Assembly: GCF_003096715.1 (NCBI RefSeq)
Contig: NZ_QEOL01000024.1
Span: forward strand, 1 to 64,000
Origin: Paraburkholderia silvatlantica
GTDB taxonomy: Bacteria > Pseudomonadota > Gammaproteobacteria > Burkholderiales > Burkholderiaceae
Length of the DNA: 64,000 nt
Direction: 5' to 3'
Each line of letters opens with the position of its first letter. Position 1 is the first letter of the stretch. Below the pieces are notes generated by a model. It saw only the letters and a list, made by a program, of their open reading frames with translations, was not told the origin of the DNA and searched no databases. Below are positions 16,023 through 23,801 of this stretch, piece after piece. A program made the position numbers and the translations under genes.

Positions 16023-16298
16023 ATGACGAGCGACGACAAGCAAAAGCAGGACGCTCAAAAGCCTGGCGCCGGTTCATCGCAACCGGATCTGGAGAGTCTG
16101 AACGCCGCCTTCAGCCACGTCGACGAAGGCGTGAAATCCGGCAAGATCGCGGCGGGCGCGGCCAAGGGCCTCGTCTTCAGCCTGGTGGAAACGCTGGGCG
16201 CGCTGGTGGGCGACCCCGACCTGCCGCAACACGCGCGTTCGGGCTACGAAGGGTTGCTCGAAGCCGCGCGCGAGTTGCGCGCCAAGCTGGAGCACTAA
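16023..16298 (+). CDS. Small hypothetical protein
   Basis: A 91-residue soluble protein. The polar, disordered N-terminus (MTSDDKQKQDAQKPGAGSSQ) is followed by a helical region rich in Ala, Gly and Leu (LESLNAAFSHVDEGVKSGKI, AAKGLVFSLVETLGALVGDP, SGYEGLLEAARELRAKLEH). I do not recognise the family. The start at 16023 has AAGGGAG upstream. Codon use matches its neighbours, so it is probably a real gene. It converges with the YcaQ-type gene, with a hairpin between the stop codons. Confidence 0.65.
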   Translation: MTSDDKQKQDAQKPGAGSSQPDLESLNAAFSHVDEGVKSGKIAAGAAKGLVFSLVETLGALVGDPDLPQHARSGYEGLLEAARELRAKLEH

Positions 16299-16308
16299 TC
16301 GTTCTAGA

Positions 16309-16347
16309 AGCGTGCGGGCGGCTCTGCCGGGTCGGCAGCCGCACGCT
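16309..16347. terminator. Long hairpin between convergent genes
   Basis: The outer stem AGCGTGCGG/CCGCACGCT and the inner stem CTGCCG/CGGCAG form a strong interrupted hairpin. It reaches the stop codon of the YcaQ-type gene. There is no clear T-run, so it may serve as a two-way transcription barrier. Confidence 0.45.
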
Positions 16348-17627
16348 CACGCAGCCAGAAGGGCGGCCGCGAGGCCGTCCGGCGCTGCGCCGATGCGGAG
16401 TTCCGGCGTGCCGTGCCAGTCCGCGCAACGCTGCAGCGCCCGGCGCAAGTCGGCCACGAGACGGCCGCTCGCGCGCACGCCGGGCTCCAGATGCAGCGAC
16501 TTCACCTCGAACACCTGCTGTGCCCGATGCGCCTTTGCGTCGATGCGCCCGACAAGCCGCCCGCGATTCAAGATCGGCAGTACGAAGTAACCGTATTTGC
16601 GCTTTGCAGCCGGCACATAGCATTCCATGGCGTAATCGAAATCGAACAACGCGAGCGCTCGCTTGCGGTCCCACACTACCGGATCGAAGGGCGAGAGCAG
16701 GGTCGTGACCGTGGAGGCGAGCTTCCCGCTCGCCGCTTCGTCGATGAGCGCCGCGTGCTCGCGATGCACGAACGCGTCGTGCTTCCAGCCTTCCACGCGC
16801 ACGGGCAGCAACTCGCCCGCGTCGGCGAGCGCGTGCAGGGCATCGGCATAGGGGCGGCGCGGCAGGCGGAAGTAGTCGGCCGCCCAGTCCGCGCGGATCA
16901 CGCCGAGCGCGCGGCAGGAACGCAGGAGCAACTCGCGTTCCGCTTCGGCGCGCGGGGGCAGGTCGCGCGCGTCGTTCCAGTGCGGCAGCACACGCTCGGC
17001 CACGTCGTACACACGCTGGAAGTTGTGCCGCGCGGCCACCATGAGCGCGCCGGTTGCGAACAGCACTTCCAGATGCCGCTTCTCCGGCTTCCAGTCCCAC
17101 CAGCCGCTGCCTTTCGCGCCCTCGGCGCGCGCGAAGTCGGCGGAACGCACGGCGCCCTCGGCGCGAATGCGCTCGAGCAGCGCGTCGATTTCGTCGCGGT
17201 ACTGGTCGTGCCACGCGGCCGCGTATTTCCAGCCCATGCCGGAAGGATCGAGCATGCGATGGCGCAGCAGCCCGTAGTCCTCGATCGGCAGGAAGCAGGC
17301 TTCGTGCGCCCAGTATTCGAACAGGCGCCCTTGCGCGAGGTGCGCGTCGAGCCACGCCGGCTCGAACGCGCCAATGCGGCTGAACAGCACGAAATAGGGA
17401 CTGCGCGCGACCACGTGGATCGTGTCGATCTGCAACTGCGCCATCCGGCGGATCGCTTCGAGCACGTCGTCCTGGGTCGCCTTGCGGCGCGGCGGCGCGA
17501 GCAGCCCCTGCGCCGCGAGATGCAGCGTGCGCGCCGCCGCGAGCGGCAGAACTAGCGAGGAACTGGCTTCGGCAACCGTGGGTGCTTCTGCAACCTCCGC
17601 AGCGCGCTCACGCATGGACGCCCGCAA
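16347..17627 (-). CDS. Winged-helix protein of the YcaQ/AlkX (HTH_42) family
   Basis: A 426-residue protein of the family that includes E. coli YcaQ, a DNA glycosylase that unhooks interstrand cross-links. Visible family features are the N-terminal winged-helix stretch, LQIDTIHVVARSPYFVLFSRIGAFEPAWLD (the Gln-x-Asp motif linked to catalysis, here QID), LFEYWAHEACFLPIEDYGLLR, and the C-terminal TTLLSPFDPVVWDRKRALALFDFDYAMECYVP. It probably repairs alkylated or cross-linked DNA in the cytoplasm. Its start overlaps the end of the oxidoreductase gene at 17608-17627; the second Met at 17615 is an alternative start. Confidence 0.85.
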   Translation of the reverse strand: MRASMRERAAEVAEAPTVAEASSSLVLPLAAARTLHLAAQGLLAPPRRKATQDDVLEAIRRMAQLQIDTIHVVARSPYFVLFSRIGAFEPAWLDAHLAQGRLFEYWAHEACFLPIEDYGLLRHRMLDPSGMGWKYAAAWHDQYRDEIDALLERIRAEGAVRSADFARAEGAKGSGWWDWKPEKRHLEVLFATGALMVAARHNFQRVYDVAERVLPHWNDARDLPPRAEAERELLLRSCRALGVIRADWAADYFRLPRRPYADALHALADAGELLPVRVEGWKHDAFVHREHAALIDEAASGKLASTVTTLLSPFDPVVWDRKRALALFDFDYAMECYVPAAKRKYGYFVLPILNRGRLVGRIDAKAHRAQQVFEVKSLHLEPGVRASGRLVADLRRALQRCADWHGTPELRIGAAPDGLAAALLAA

Positions 17628-19353
17628 CCGTCGTCACCGGGCGCAGCGCAGCGAGCCGTTGATGGATCTGCGCGACCACGGCCGCGCCTTCGCCCACCGC
17701 CGCGGCCACGCGCTTGGTCGAGCCCGCGCGCGCGTCGCCGATCGCGTAGACGCCTTCCACCGAAGTCGCGAGGCTGCACGACTCGTTATCGCCGGTCAGC
17801 ACGAAGCCATGCGGGTCGAGCTTCACGCCGCATGCCCGCAGCCAGCCGGTGTTCGGGTCCGCGCCCGTGAAGAGGAACAGATGGCGCGCATCGAAATGGT
17901 CGACGCCCTCCGGACACGGCGCCTTCAGACGCACCGCGGCGAGGCCGCTGTTGTCTTCGTCGAGGCCGCCGATCTCGCTGTGCCCATGCACGCGCACGTT
18001 CGGGAGCGAGGCGATACGGTCGATCAGATAGCGCGACATCGTCGATTCGAAACCGGCCTTGCGGATCAGCACGTCGATCTGGCGCGCGTGGGTGGAAAGA
18101 TAGACGATCGCCTGGCCCGCCGAATTGCCGCCGCCAACGAGCACGATGTTTTCGTGCTTGCAAAGCTTCGCCTCGACCGGCGAGGCCCAGTAGTAAATGC
18201 CGCGCCCCGTGTAGCGATCGATGCCCTCGATCGCGGGCTTGCGGTACACGGCGCCGCTCGCGATCACGACCGTATGCGCGCGCACATCGCCGCTGCAGGT
18301 TTCGAGCCGGCGCGGTTCTTCATCGCAGATCAGCCTGCGCACCGAGACAGGAATGGCCACATGTGCGCCGAACTTCTGCGCCTGCACGAACGCGCGGCCT
18401 GCGAGTGCCTGGCCGGAGATGCCCGTGGGAAAGCCCAGATAGTTTTCGATACGCGAGCTGGCGCCTGCCTGGCCGCCGGGCGCGCGCGAGTCGAGCACGA
18501 TGACCGAAAGGCCTTCGGAAGCGGCATAGACCGCAGTGGCGAGACCGGCCGGCCCCGCGCCCACCACGGCGACGTCGTAGACGCGCTCGCCGTCCAGCTC
18601 GGGCAGGATGCCCAGACGCGTCGCCAGTTCGGGCGCACTGGGTTGGCGCAGCACAGACCCGTCGGGGCAGATCACGAGCGGCAGGTCCTCGCAGCGCGCG
18701 GCGAAACGCTCGACGATGCAGAGCATGCCTTCGTCGCGCTCGTCGAGCACCGAATACGGATGGCCGTTGCGCGAGAGGAAGCCTTGCAGCGAAACGAGCG
18801 CGGGATCGTCGTGCTTGCCCACGAGAATCGGGCCGCCCGCGCCCTTTTCGATCAGCGAGACGCGGCGCAGGATCAGCGCGCGCACGATGCGCTCGCCGAG
18901 TTCGGCTTCGGCGACGATGGCCGCGCGCAGCTGCTCGGGCGGAATCAGGATCGCATCGACGGGTTCGAGCGCCATGCCGTCCACGAGCGCCGGGCCGCCC
19001 GAAAGCTGGCCCACTTCGGCGAGGAAATGCCCGCGCCCATGCTCGACGATGAGCCGCTCGCGGCCCAGCCCGTCGCGCTGGAACACTTTGACGGAACCGG
19101 AGAGCAGCACGAACATGCCGGGCCCGGTTTCGCCCGTGCGAAAGAGCCGCTCGCCCGGCGCCCAGTGGCGCTGCTCGCCGAAGCGCGCAAGGCGCGCGAT
19201 TTCGTCGTCGGTGAGCTCGGGGAACATCTGGTGGCGCCGCGTGGAGAGCGTCGAGAACGGCGCTTCGGCGGGTTGCGGCTGCGTGTCGGAGTGGCGGCTC
19301 GCGGAAGGAAGTTCCGCGGATTCCGGAACCTCGGCTTCGGTGATCGTGCCCAT
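17608..19353 (-). CDS. Cyclic-nucleotide-binding domain fused to a thioredoxin-reductase-like flavoprotein
   Basis: A 581-residue fusion. Residues about 43-165 form a CRP-like cyclic-nucleotide-binding beta roll (RLFRTGETGPGMFVLLSGSVKVF). Residues about 180-250 form a linker domain. Residues about 258-575 form a thioredoxin-reductase-type flavoprotein: FAD site VVGAGPAG (263-270), LDSRAPGGQAGASSRIENYLGFP, NAD(P) site LVGGGNSAGQA and final YAIGDARAG. No CxxC redox centre is visible in the segment where thioredoxin reductase carries one, so reduction of thioredoxin by the usual mechanism is unlikely. The start at 19353 has GAGGAGAACC upstream. It follows the DedA-rhodanese gene by 46 bases on the same strand, probably as an operon. 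Confidence 0.85.
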   Translation of the reverse strand: MGTITEAEVPESAELPSASRHSDTQPQPAEAPFSTLSTRRHQMFPELTDDEIARLARFGEQRHWAPGERLFRTGETGPGMFVLLSGSVKVFQRDGLGRERLIVEHGRGHFLAEVGQLSGGPALVDGMALEPVDAILIPPEQLRAAIVAEAELGERIVRALILRRVSLIEKGAGGPILVGKHDDPALVSLQGFLSRNGHPYSVLDERDEGMLCIVERFAARCEDLPLVICPDGSVLRQPSAPELATRLGILPELDGERVYDVAVVGAGPAGLATAVYAASEGLSVIVLDSRAPGGQAGASSRIENYLGFPTGISGQALAGRAFVQAQKFGAHVAIPVSVRRLICDEEPRRLETCSGDVRAHTVVIASGAVYRKPAIEGIDRYTGRGIYYWASPVEAKLCKHENIVLVGGGNSAGQAIVYLSTHARQIDVLIRKAGFESTMSRYLIDRIASLPNVRVHGHSEIGGLDEDNSGLAAVRLKAPCPEGVDHFDARHLFLFTGADPNTGWLRACGVKLDPHGFVLTGDNESCSLATSVEGVYAIGDARAGSTKRVAAAVGEGAAVVAQIHQRLAALRPVTTVAGVHA

Positions 19354-19399
19354 CTGGCGGTTCTCCTCGTGCGGGCGGCTCGGGAGCGGGCCGCCCGGA

Positions 19400-20389
19400 T
19401 CAGACAGCTTTAGGCGTGATGTTGACCGGGACGTCGGCGTGGGCGTGCACCTGGAGCGACTCGAGCGCGCGGCCTGCATCGCGCCATGCATCGAGACCGC
19501 CGAGGAGCGGCACCACATCGGTAAAGCCGGCCTCGGCGAGCTTCTTCGCCATCCAGGCCGCGGAAATTTCATTAGGGCACGAGCAGTAGATCACGAGCTT
19601 CTGGTCATTCGGATACTTGCCGACGATCTCCTCGAGCTTGCGCTCGTCGGCGAACAACGCGCCCGGAATGATGTACGGATCGAGCTTGCGCTTCTCTTCT
19701 GACCGGATGTCGAAGACGACTGGCGGCGGCTTGGCACCCATTGCGCGGTAAAGGTCTTCCACCGTGATGCGCGCGTTCGCGAGCTTCTTGATGAGCTGGC
19801 GGCGGCGCTGCCAGCGGTAGGTCGCGTAGAGCACGAGCAGCACGACCACCACCACGAGGGCGAAGCGGCCAAGGCGGCTTGCGCCGGCGAGCATCATGTC
19901 GATCTGCGGCGCGAACATCACGCCGACGAGCAGGCCGGTGCCGGACCACAGCGCCGCGCCAATGCCGTCGAAGCCGACGAACTGGCGGTAGGGCACGCCC
20001 ATCGCGCCGGCCAACGGTACGGAAACGAGCGACAGCCCCGGCACGAACTTGGCGACGGCGAGCACCCGCACGCCCCAGCGGCCGAAAAAGCGCTCGGTTT
20101 TTTTCACGCAGGTGTCGCGCGAGAGCGAGAGCTTGCAGAGCGTCTTGAGCGTGTTGCCGCCGTAGAGGCGCCCGGCCATGAACCACACGCTGTCGCCGAT
20201 CAGCATGGCGAAGATGGCGAGCCCGAGCACCGGCGCGACCTGCTGGCCGATCGAACCGGGATGCATGGCCGCCATCGCGCCGAACAACACGAGCGCGGGC
20301 ATCGCGGGCACGGGCAGCCCGAGCGATCCGGCGAGCACATTGATGAACACCAGCGCAGGCCCGTATTGCGCGATGAGGTCATGTAGCAT
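19400..20389 (-). CDS. DedA-family membrane protein fused to a rhodanese domain
   Basis: A 329-residue fusion. Residues 1 to about 195 are DedA/SNARE-associated (VTT) membrane sequence with FGRWGVRVLAVAKFVPGLSLVSVPLAGAMG. A basic linker (YRWQRRRQLIKKL) leads to a cytoplasmic rhodanese domain at about 210-315: PPVVFDIRSEEKR, then the active-site loop YCSCPNEISAAW with Cys269, then VPLLGGLDAW. DedA proteins are linked to lipid flipping and proton-motive force, and rhodanese domains transfer sulfane sulfur. A role in sulfur or redox handling at the membrane is an inference, helped by the flavoprotein partner downstream. Confidence 0.85.
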   Translation of the reverse strand: MLHDLIAQYGPALVFINVLAGSLGLPVPAMPALVLFGAMAAMHPGSIGQQVAPVLGLAIFAMLIGDSVWFMAGRLYGGNTLKTLCKLSLSRDTCVKKTERFFGRWGVRVLAVAKFVPGLSLVSVPLAGAMGVPYRQFVGFDGIGAALWSGTGLLVGVMFAPQIDMMLAGASRLGRFALVVVVVLLVLYATYRWQRRRQLIKKLANARITVEDLYRAMGAKPPPVVFDIRSEEKRKLDPYIIPGALFADERKLEEIVGKYPNDQKLVIYCSCPNEISAAWMAKKLAEAGFTDVVPLLGGLDAWRDAGRALESLQVHAHADVPVNITPKAV

Positions 20390-20602
20390 CGGCTTACTTC
20401 CCTTGCGCCGTCAGGCGAGCAACGGCAAAGACAGGAGGGTAACGTAAAGATTATGGACGCATTTCGAAGGCGTGCAAGCGACCCCCTGCATGCGCGTGAG
20501 AATGCCTGCCGAGTGGGGCAGGCATATGAAAAAAGCGCCGGATTGAAAAGAGAAACGCGAGCCGGAAACGCGAGACGAGCGCGCGATGAGTGGAAAACGA
20601 CA

Positions 20603-20636
20603 GAACGCGGCACGGGAGACTGCGCGTGCCGCGTTC
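20603..20636 (-). terminator. Hairpin terminator after the small gene at 20658
   Basis: A 12-bp perfect stem GAACGCGGCACG / CGTGCCGCGTTC with a 10-nt loop. On the minus strand it is followed by TGTCGTTTTCC, a weak T-rich tail. Confidence 0.55.
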
Positions 20637-20657
20637 GTGCCGCCGGTTCCCGTGCGC

Positions 20658-20903
20658 TTAACGCGTGTGTGACTCCCCGGGCAACTCGGCACCTTGTGCG
20701 CGAATGGCCGCGATCAGCTCGGCCGGCGTGATTTCGTAACGCACTTCGCGATGGATGCCCGGCTTGCGCTCGTCGACTTCGACCAGCAAGAGGCTTTTGC
20801 CGTCGGCCGCCGATTCGAGGCGCAGTGAACGCAGTTCGCGTCCGGTCGCGTCGTCATGCTCGGTGAGCAGGGTCATGTTTCCGGAAGACCCGGTCGTGCG
20901 CAT
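20658..20903 (-). CDS. Small hypothetical protein
   Basis: An 81-residue soluble protein: MRTTGSSGNMTLLTEHDDAT, then RELRSLRLESAADGKSLLLV and EVDERKPGIHREVRYEITP, ending AELIAAIRAQGAELPGESHTR. The predicted pattern is beta strands followed by one helix. I do not recognise a named family. The start at 20903 is preceded by CACGAGGACAACATCA, a good ribosome binding site. The reading frame stays open far upstream, but that part looks non-coding. A hairpin follows the stop. Confidence 0.65.
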   Translation of the reverse strand: MRTTGSSGNMTLLTEHDDATGRELRSLRLESAADGKSLLLVEVDERKPGIHREVRYEITPAELIAAIRAQGAELPGESHTR

Positions 20904-21370
20904 TGATGTTGTCCTCGTGCGTTGGGTGGTCGAGCCATTGTACGGGGTCGGCTGCGCGGCGTGTTCATGCAAGTGAGCGCCGACACACACAGCGAGATCG
21001 CTGTGGCGCGACCCTGGCCAGCCAGTGTAACGCGACTCGCCGCCGCAACGCCCGTTTTTGCGCGCCCTGCAACGGGCCATGCGAAATGCGTTGCGCGTTG
21101 CCCCGCTGTCATGGTTGCGAAGCAAAGCGATGCCAGGCGTCAGGTGTGCGCGGCAGAAAAAACGGCCCACCCGGGCAGGCCGGGCGAGCCGTTGAAACGC
21201 CGTTGTTACTCGGATCAGCAAACCGTGGTACGGCTTGCTGACGGTTTTCATGGTGCCGCCCGCGCGCTGCACTGTCGAGATGGGACTAACGCCGATCTCT
21301 CAGACCAATAGACAGCAAGACAGCAGACAGCAACTCGACTGCGCTTGCGGCGAGGCGTGAGCGCCGGTCG
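20904..21370. other. Intergenic region with a minus-strand terminator
   Basis: About 470 bases between the small gene and the chemoreceptor. A terminator for the chemoreceptor lies at 21158-21194, and a hairpin-prone stretch (AGCAAGCCG / CGGTTTGCT type) at about 21215-21243. No convincing gene was seen. Confidence 0.4.
21158..21194 (-). terminator. Rho-independent terminator downstream of the PAS chemoreceptor
   Basis: A GC-rich hairpin with outer arms AACGGC/GCCGTT. Read on the minus strand, it ends in six T residues (complement of AAAAAA at 21158-21163). It lies about 180 bases past the chemoreceptor stop codon. Confidence 0.65.
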
Positions 21371-23020
21371 TTATGCCGCGACGTCCTCGGCCGCTTCGGC
21401 AAGATCGACACTCTGGCGGCGCGCCGGGATGCGAGCGAGCTTCGAGCGCTTGGCCGCCTCGGCGCCGGCCACGGTAAACAGGCGCACGGCCTCGTCGAGC
21501 ACGTCGGCCTGCTCGGCCAGCCGCTGCGCCGTGGCGGCGGCCTGCTCGACGAGCGCGGCGTTCTGCTGCGTGGCGCTGTCCAGATGCGCGACGGCCTGAT
21601 TGACCTGGCGGATGCCTTCGGCCTGCTCGCCGCTTGCGTTCGCGACCTCGGTGATGATCGACGAGACGCGGGTCACGGCTTCGTCGATCGAGCGCATCTG
21701 CGCAGTCGTGTTGCCGACGAGGCGCGTGCCCTCGGCGATCTCGTTGACGCTGGCGTCCACGACCTGCTTGATCTCCCTGGCCGACGCCGCGCAGCGCTGC
21801 GCGAGCATGCGCACCTCGCCCGCCACCACGGCGAACGAGCGGCCGGCCTCGCCCGCGCGCGCGGCTTCGACGGCGGCGTTGAGCGCGAGGATATTGGTCT
21901 GGAACGCGATGCCGTCGATCACGCCGGTGATGTCGCTGATGCGGCGCGACGCGTCGGTGATGCCCGTCATCGTGCGCTCCATCTGCGCGGCGATCGAACC
22001 GCCCTCGGCGGCGGCGGACTGCGCGTCGCGCGCGAGATCGAGCGCGCGGGCGCTGGCTTCGGCGTTGGCCTGCACGGTGGCCGTGAGCTGATCCATCGTG
22101 GCCGCGGTTTCTTCGAGCGACGCGGCTTGCATCTCGGTGCGGCGCGCGAGATCGAGATTGCCGCTCGAGATTTCGTGCGCGGCGTCGAGCATGCCGTCGA
22201 TCTGCGAGCGCACGTCGAACACGATTGCCGTGAGATTGGCCTGCAACTGGTTGAGCGCCTGGAGCACGTCGCCGAGATCGTCGTTCGCGGCGACCGCAAG
22301 CGTGGCCGTGAGGTCGCCCGCGGCCATGCGCGTGGAGGCCGTGGTCATCTGCGCGAGCGGCGCGCCGAGGTGGCGTGTGGTGAGACGCCAGGCGCCGAGC
22401 GCACACACGCAGGCGGCGCCGAACGCGCCCCAGAACGGCAGCGGCGGCAGGCCCTGCCAGGCGGCGAAGCCGGCCGCGGCGAACACGGCGGGCACGGCGC
22501 CATAGCCGAACGCGATACGCGTGGCGATCGGCACGCGCAGGACCGCCTGCAGCGCGCCCGCGAGGCCCGTGCGCACCACCGAGCCGTGACGCAGCCGCAC
22601 GCCTTGCAGACGGCCCTCGCGCATTTGCGCGTAGAAGGCTTCGGCCGTACGGATTTCCTCGCGCGTGGGCTTCACGCGCACGCTCAGATAGCCGACCACC
22701 GTGCCTTGCTCGGAGACGGGCGTTACGTTCGCGCGTACCCAGTAGTGGTCGCCGGACTTGCGGCGGTTCTTGACGATCGCGGTCCAGGGACGGCCTTCGC
22801 GAACGGTCTCCCACAAGTCGGCGAATGCTTCGGCCGGCATGTCGGGATGGCGAATGATGTTATGTGCCTTGCCGATCAGTTCTTCTTTCGCAAAGCCGGA
22901 CACCGCGACGAACGCAGGATTGCAGTATTGAATGCGGCCCTTGAGGTCGGTGGCCGAGACGAGCATCTGCGAAGCGGGATAGTCGAATTCCTGTTGCGTG
23001 ACGGGTTGATTGTTGCGCAT
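21371..23020 (-). CDS. Methyl-accepting chemotaxis protein with N-terminal PAS domain (Aer-like)
   Basis: A 549-residue receptor. A PAS domain occupies about 15-125 (SQMLVSATDLKGRIQYCNPAFVAVSGFAKEELIGK, NIIRHPDMP), a pattern typical of Aer-like redox sensors. A short membrane hairpin follows at about 165-215, then HAMP and the long signalling hairpin with tip IAFQTNILALNAAVEAARAGEAGRSFAVVAGEVR. There is no periplasmic ligand domain. It should feed energy-taxis signals to CheA/CheW encoded elsewhere. No C-terminal CheR-binding pentapeptide is visible. The start at 23020 avoids an upstream hydrophobic leader. Confidence 0.9.
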   Translation of the reverse strand: MRNNQPVTQQEFDYPASQMLVSATDLKGRIQYCNPAFVAVSGFAKEELIGKAHNIIRHPDMPAEAFADLWETVREGRPWTAIVKNRRKSGDHYWVRANVTPVSEQGTVVGYLSVRVKPTREEIRTAEAFYAQMREGRLQGVRLRHGSVVRTGLAGALQAVLRVPIATRIAFGYGAVPAVFAAAGFAAWQGLPPLPFWGAFGAACVCALGAWRLTTRHLGAPLAQMTTASTRMAAGDLTATLAVAANDDLGDVLQALNQLQANLTAIVFDVRSQIDGMLDAAHEISSGNLDLARRTEMQAASLEETAATMDQLTATVQANAEASARALDLARDAQSAAAEGGSIAAQMERTMTGITDASRRISDITGVIDGIAFQTNILALNAAVEAARAGEAGRSFAVVAGEVRMLAQRCAASAREIKQVVDASVNEIAEGTRLVGNTTAQMRSIDEAVTRVSSIITEVANASGEQAEGIRQVNQAVAHLDSATQQNAALVEQAAATAQRLAEQADVLDEAVRLFTVAGAEAAKRSKLARIPARRQSVDLAEAAEDVAA

Positions 23021-23187
23021 GAGATTCCTTCGATGGGGCCGCTTGAGACCCAACAACACAGCAAGGCATAACGGCATTTCCCTTACAAACTTTAGGGATA
23101 TGTGCATTCCCGGAGCGCGTGAGGCGATCTGCGCGCAGCGAGAAAATCCGTTGTGCGATCAATGGATTGGCGCGGATGTTGGGGGGT

Positions 23188-23222
23188 GTATGCACAGACT
23201 TTTCCCCGTTTTCTGTGGACAA
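23188..23222. repeat. DnaA-box-like pair A
   Basis: GTATGCACA on the plus strand at 23188 and, 26 bases later, TGTGGACAA (TTGTCCACA on the minus strand) at 23214. The boxes face each other. Each differs by one base from the DnaA consensus TTATNCACA / TTWTNCACA. Confidence 0.55.
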
Positions 23223-23307
23223 GTCCAGTGCCTCCAAAACGTGCAACTTCTCTGTCGCGTGGCGCATTGGTGTTTGCGATCAGGGACTTAGGTTCGCTGT
23301 CCAGAAG

Positions 23308-23342
23308 TTGTGCACAGGGCTGCCAACAAAATCTGTGGAAAA
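23308..23342. repeat. DnaA-box-like pair B
   Basis: TTGTGCACA at 23308 and TGTGGAAAA at 23334. The second, on the minus strand, is TTTTCCACA, an exact match to TTWTNCACA. The register is again 26 bases. The spacer GGGCTGCCAACAAAAT is almost shared with pair C. Confidence 0.6.
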
Positions 23343-23442
23343 GGTGCGTACGTTTCGACGCGCTGCGAGACTGCGTTGCCGCGATTGGGATCGCCCTGGG
23401 TTAACCGAAACGCATCAAGGACTTGATACGGTCTTCCAAGGG

Positions 23443-23477
23443 TTACGCACAGGGCTGCCAACACAATGTGTGGACAA
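23443..23477. repeat. DnaA-box-like pair C
   Basis: TTACGCACA at 23443 and TGTGGACAA at 23469, with the same 26-base register and nearly the same spacer sequence as pair B. Confidence 0.55.
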
Positions 23478-23622
23478 GTCATGGCGCGCGCAACGGTTCG
23501 TGTTGCCAACCAATCCGGCCTCGAAGCGATTGGGCGCACTCGCGCAGCAATTGCGCGTTACCTCGATATCGCGGCCGGTGTCGCTAAAACGCCAATATCA
23601 ATTGAAAGAAAATGAGACGTGT

Positions 23623-23645
23623 GTAATGATATCGATTCTCATTAC
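23623..23645. promoter_or_regulatory. Fur-like iron box upstream of the TonB receptor
   Basis: A palindrome with perfect outer arms GTAATGA/TCATTAC and a core AATGATATCGATTCTCATT that closely resembles the Fur consensus. It lies about 155 bases upstream of the receptor start, where Fur-Fe2+ would repress the iron-uptake operon in iron-replete cells. Confidence 0.7.
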
Positions 23646-23801
23646 CGCGGATATTTCCGCGGCCAAACAACTAGACCAGCCAGCCTAGCGTCGTTTCCCT
23701 CGGTCCTTTCGGGGCGGCCCAGCCAGCCAATCGACCCGCGTCGTCCGCGCCAGTTCTCCGCGAGTCGCACGGTTGGGTCATCCGCCATGTACAGGGACCT
23801 C

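Larger units (their letters stand above)
23021..23801. other. Long divergent region with DnaA-box pairs and a Fur-like site
   Basis: About 780 bases between the divergent chemoreceptor and TonB receptor genes. It holds three DnaA-box-like pairs (23188-23477) and a Fur-like palindrome (23623-23645). No protein gene is convincing; the frames through it look non-coding. Confidence 0.55.

Noticed and set aside
17422..19413. A 660-residue plus-strand frame opposite the CNB-flavoprotein
   Set aside because: It has no domain and overlaps fully with the well-supported flavoprotein and YcaQ-type genes.
20904..21272. Upstream extension of the small gene at 20658, giving a 204-residue protein
   Set aside because: The added part has no family features and crosses a terminator hairpin. 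ATG 20903 has a good ribosome binding site.
21584..23071. A long plus-strand frame across the PAS chemoreceptor
   Set aside because: It is Arg/His-rich with no family features and is antisense to a clear chemoreceptor.
23188..23477. Chromosomal origin next to dnaA
   Set aside because: No dnaA, dnaN, gyrB, repA or parAB gene is near, and the flanking genes are a chemoreceptor and a TonB receptor. The boxes are kept as an open finding only.
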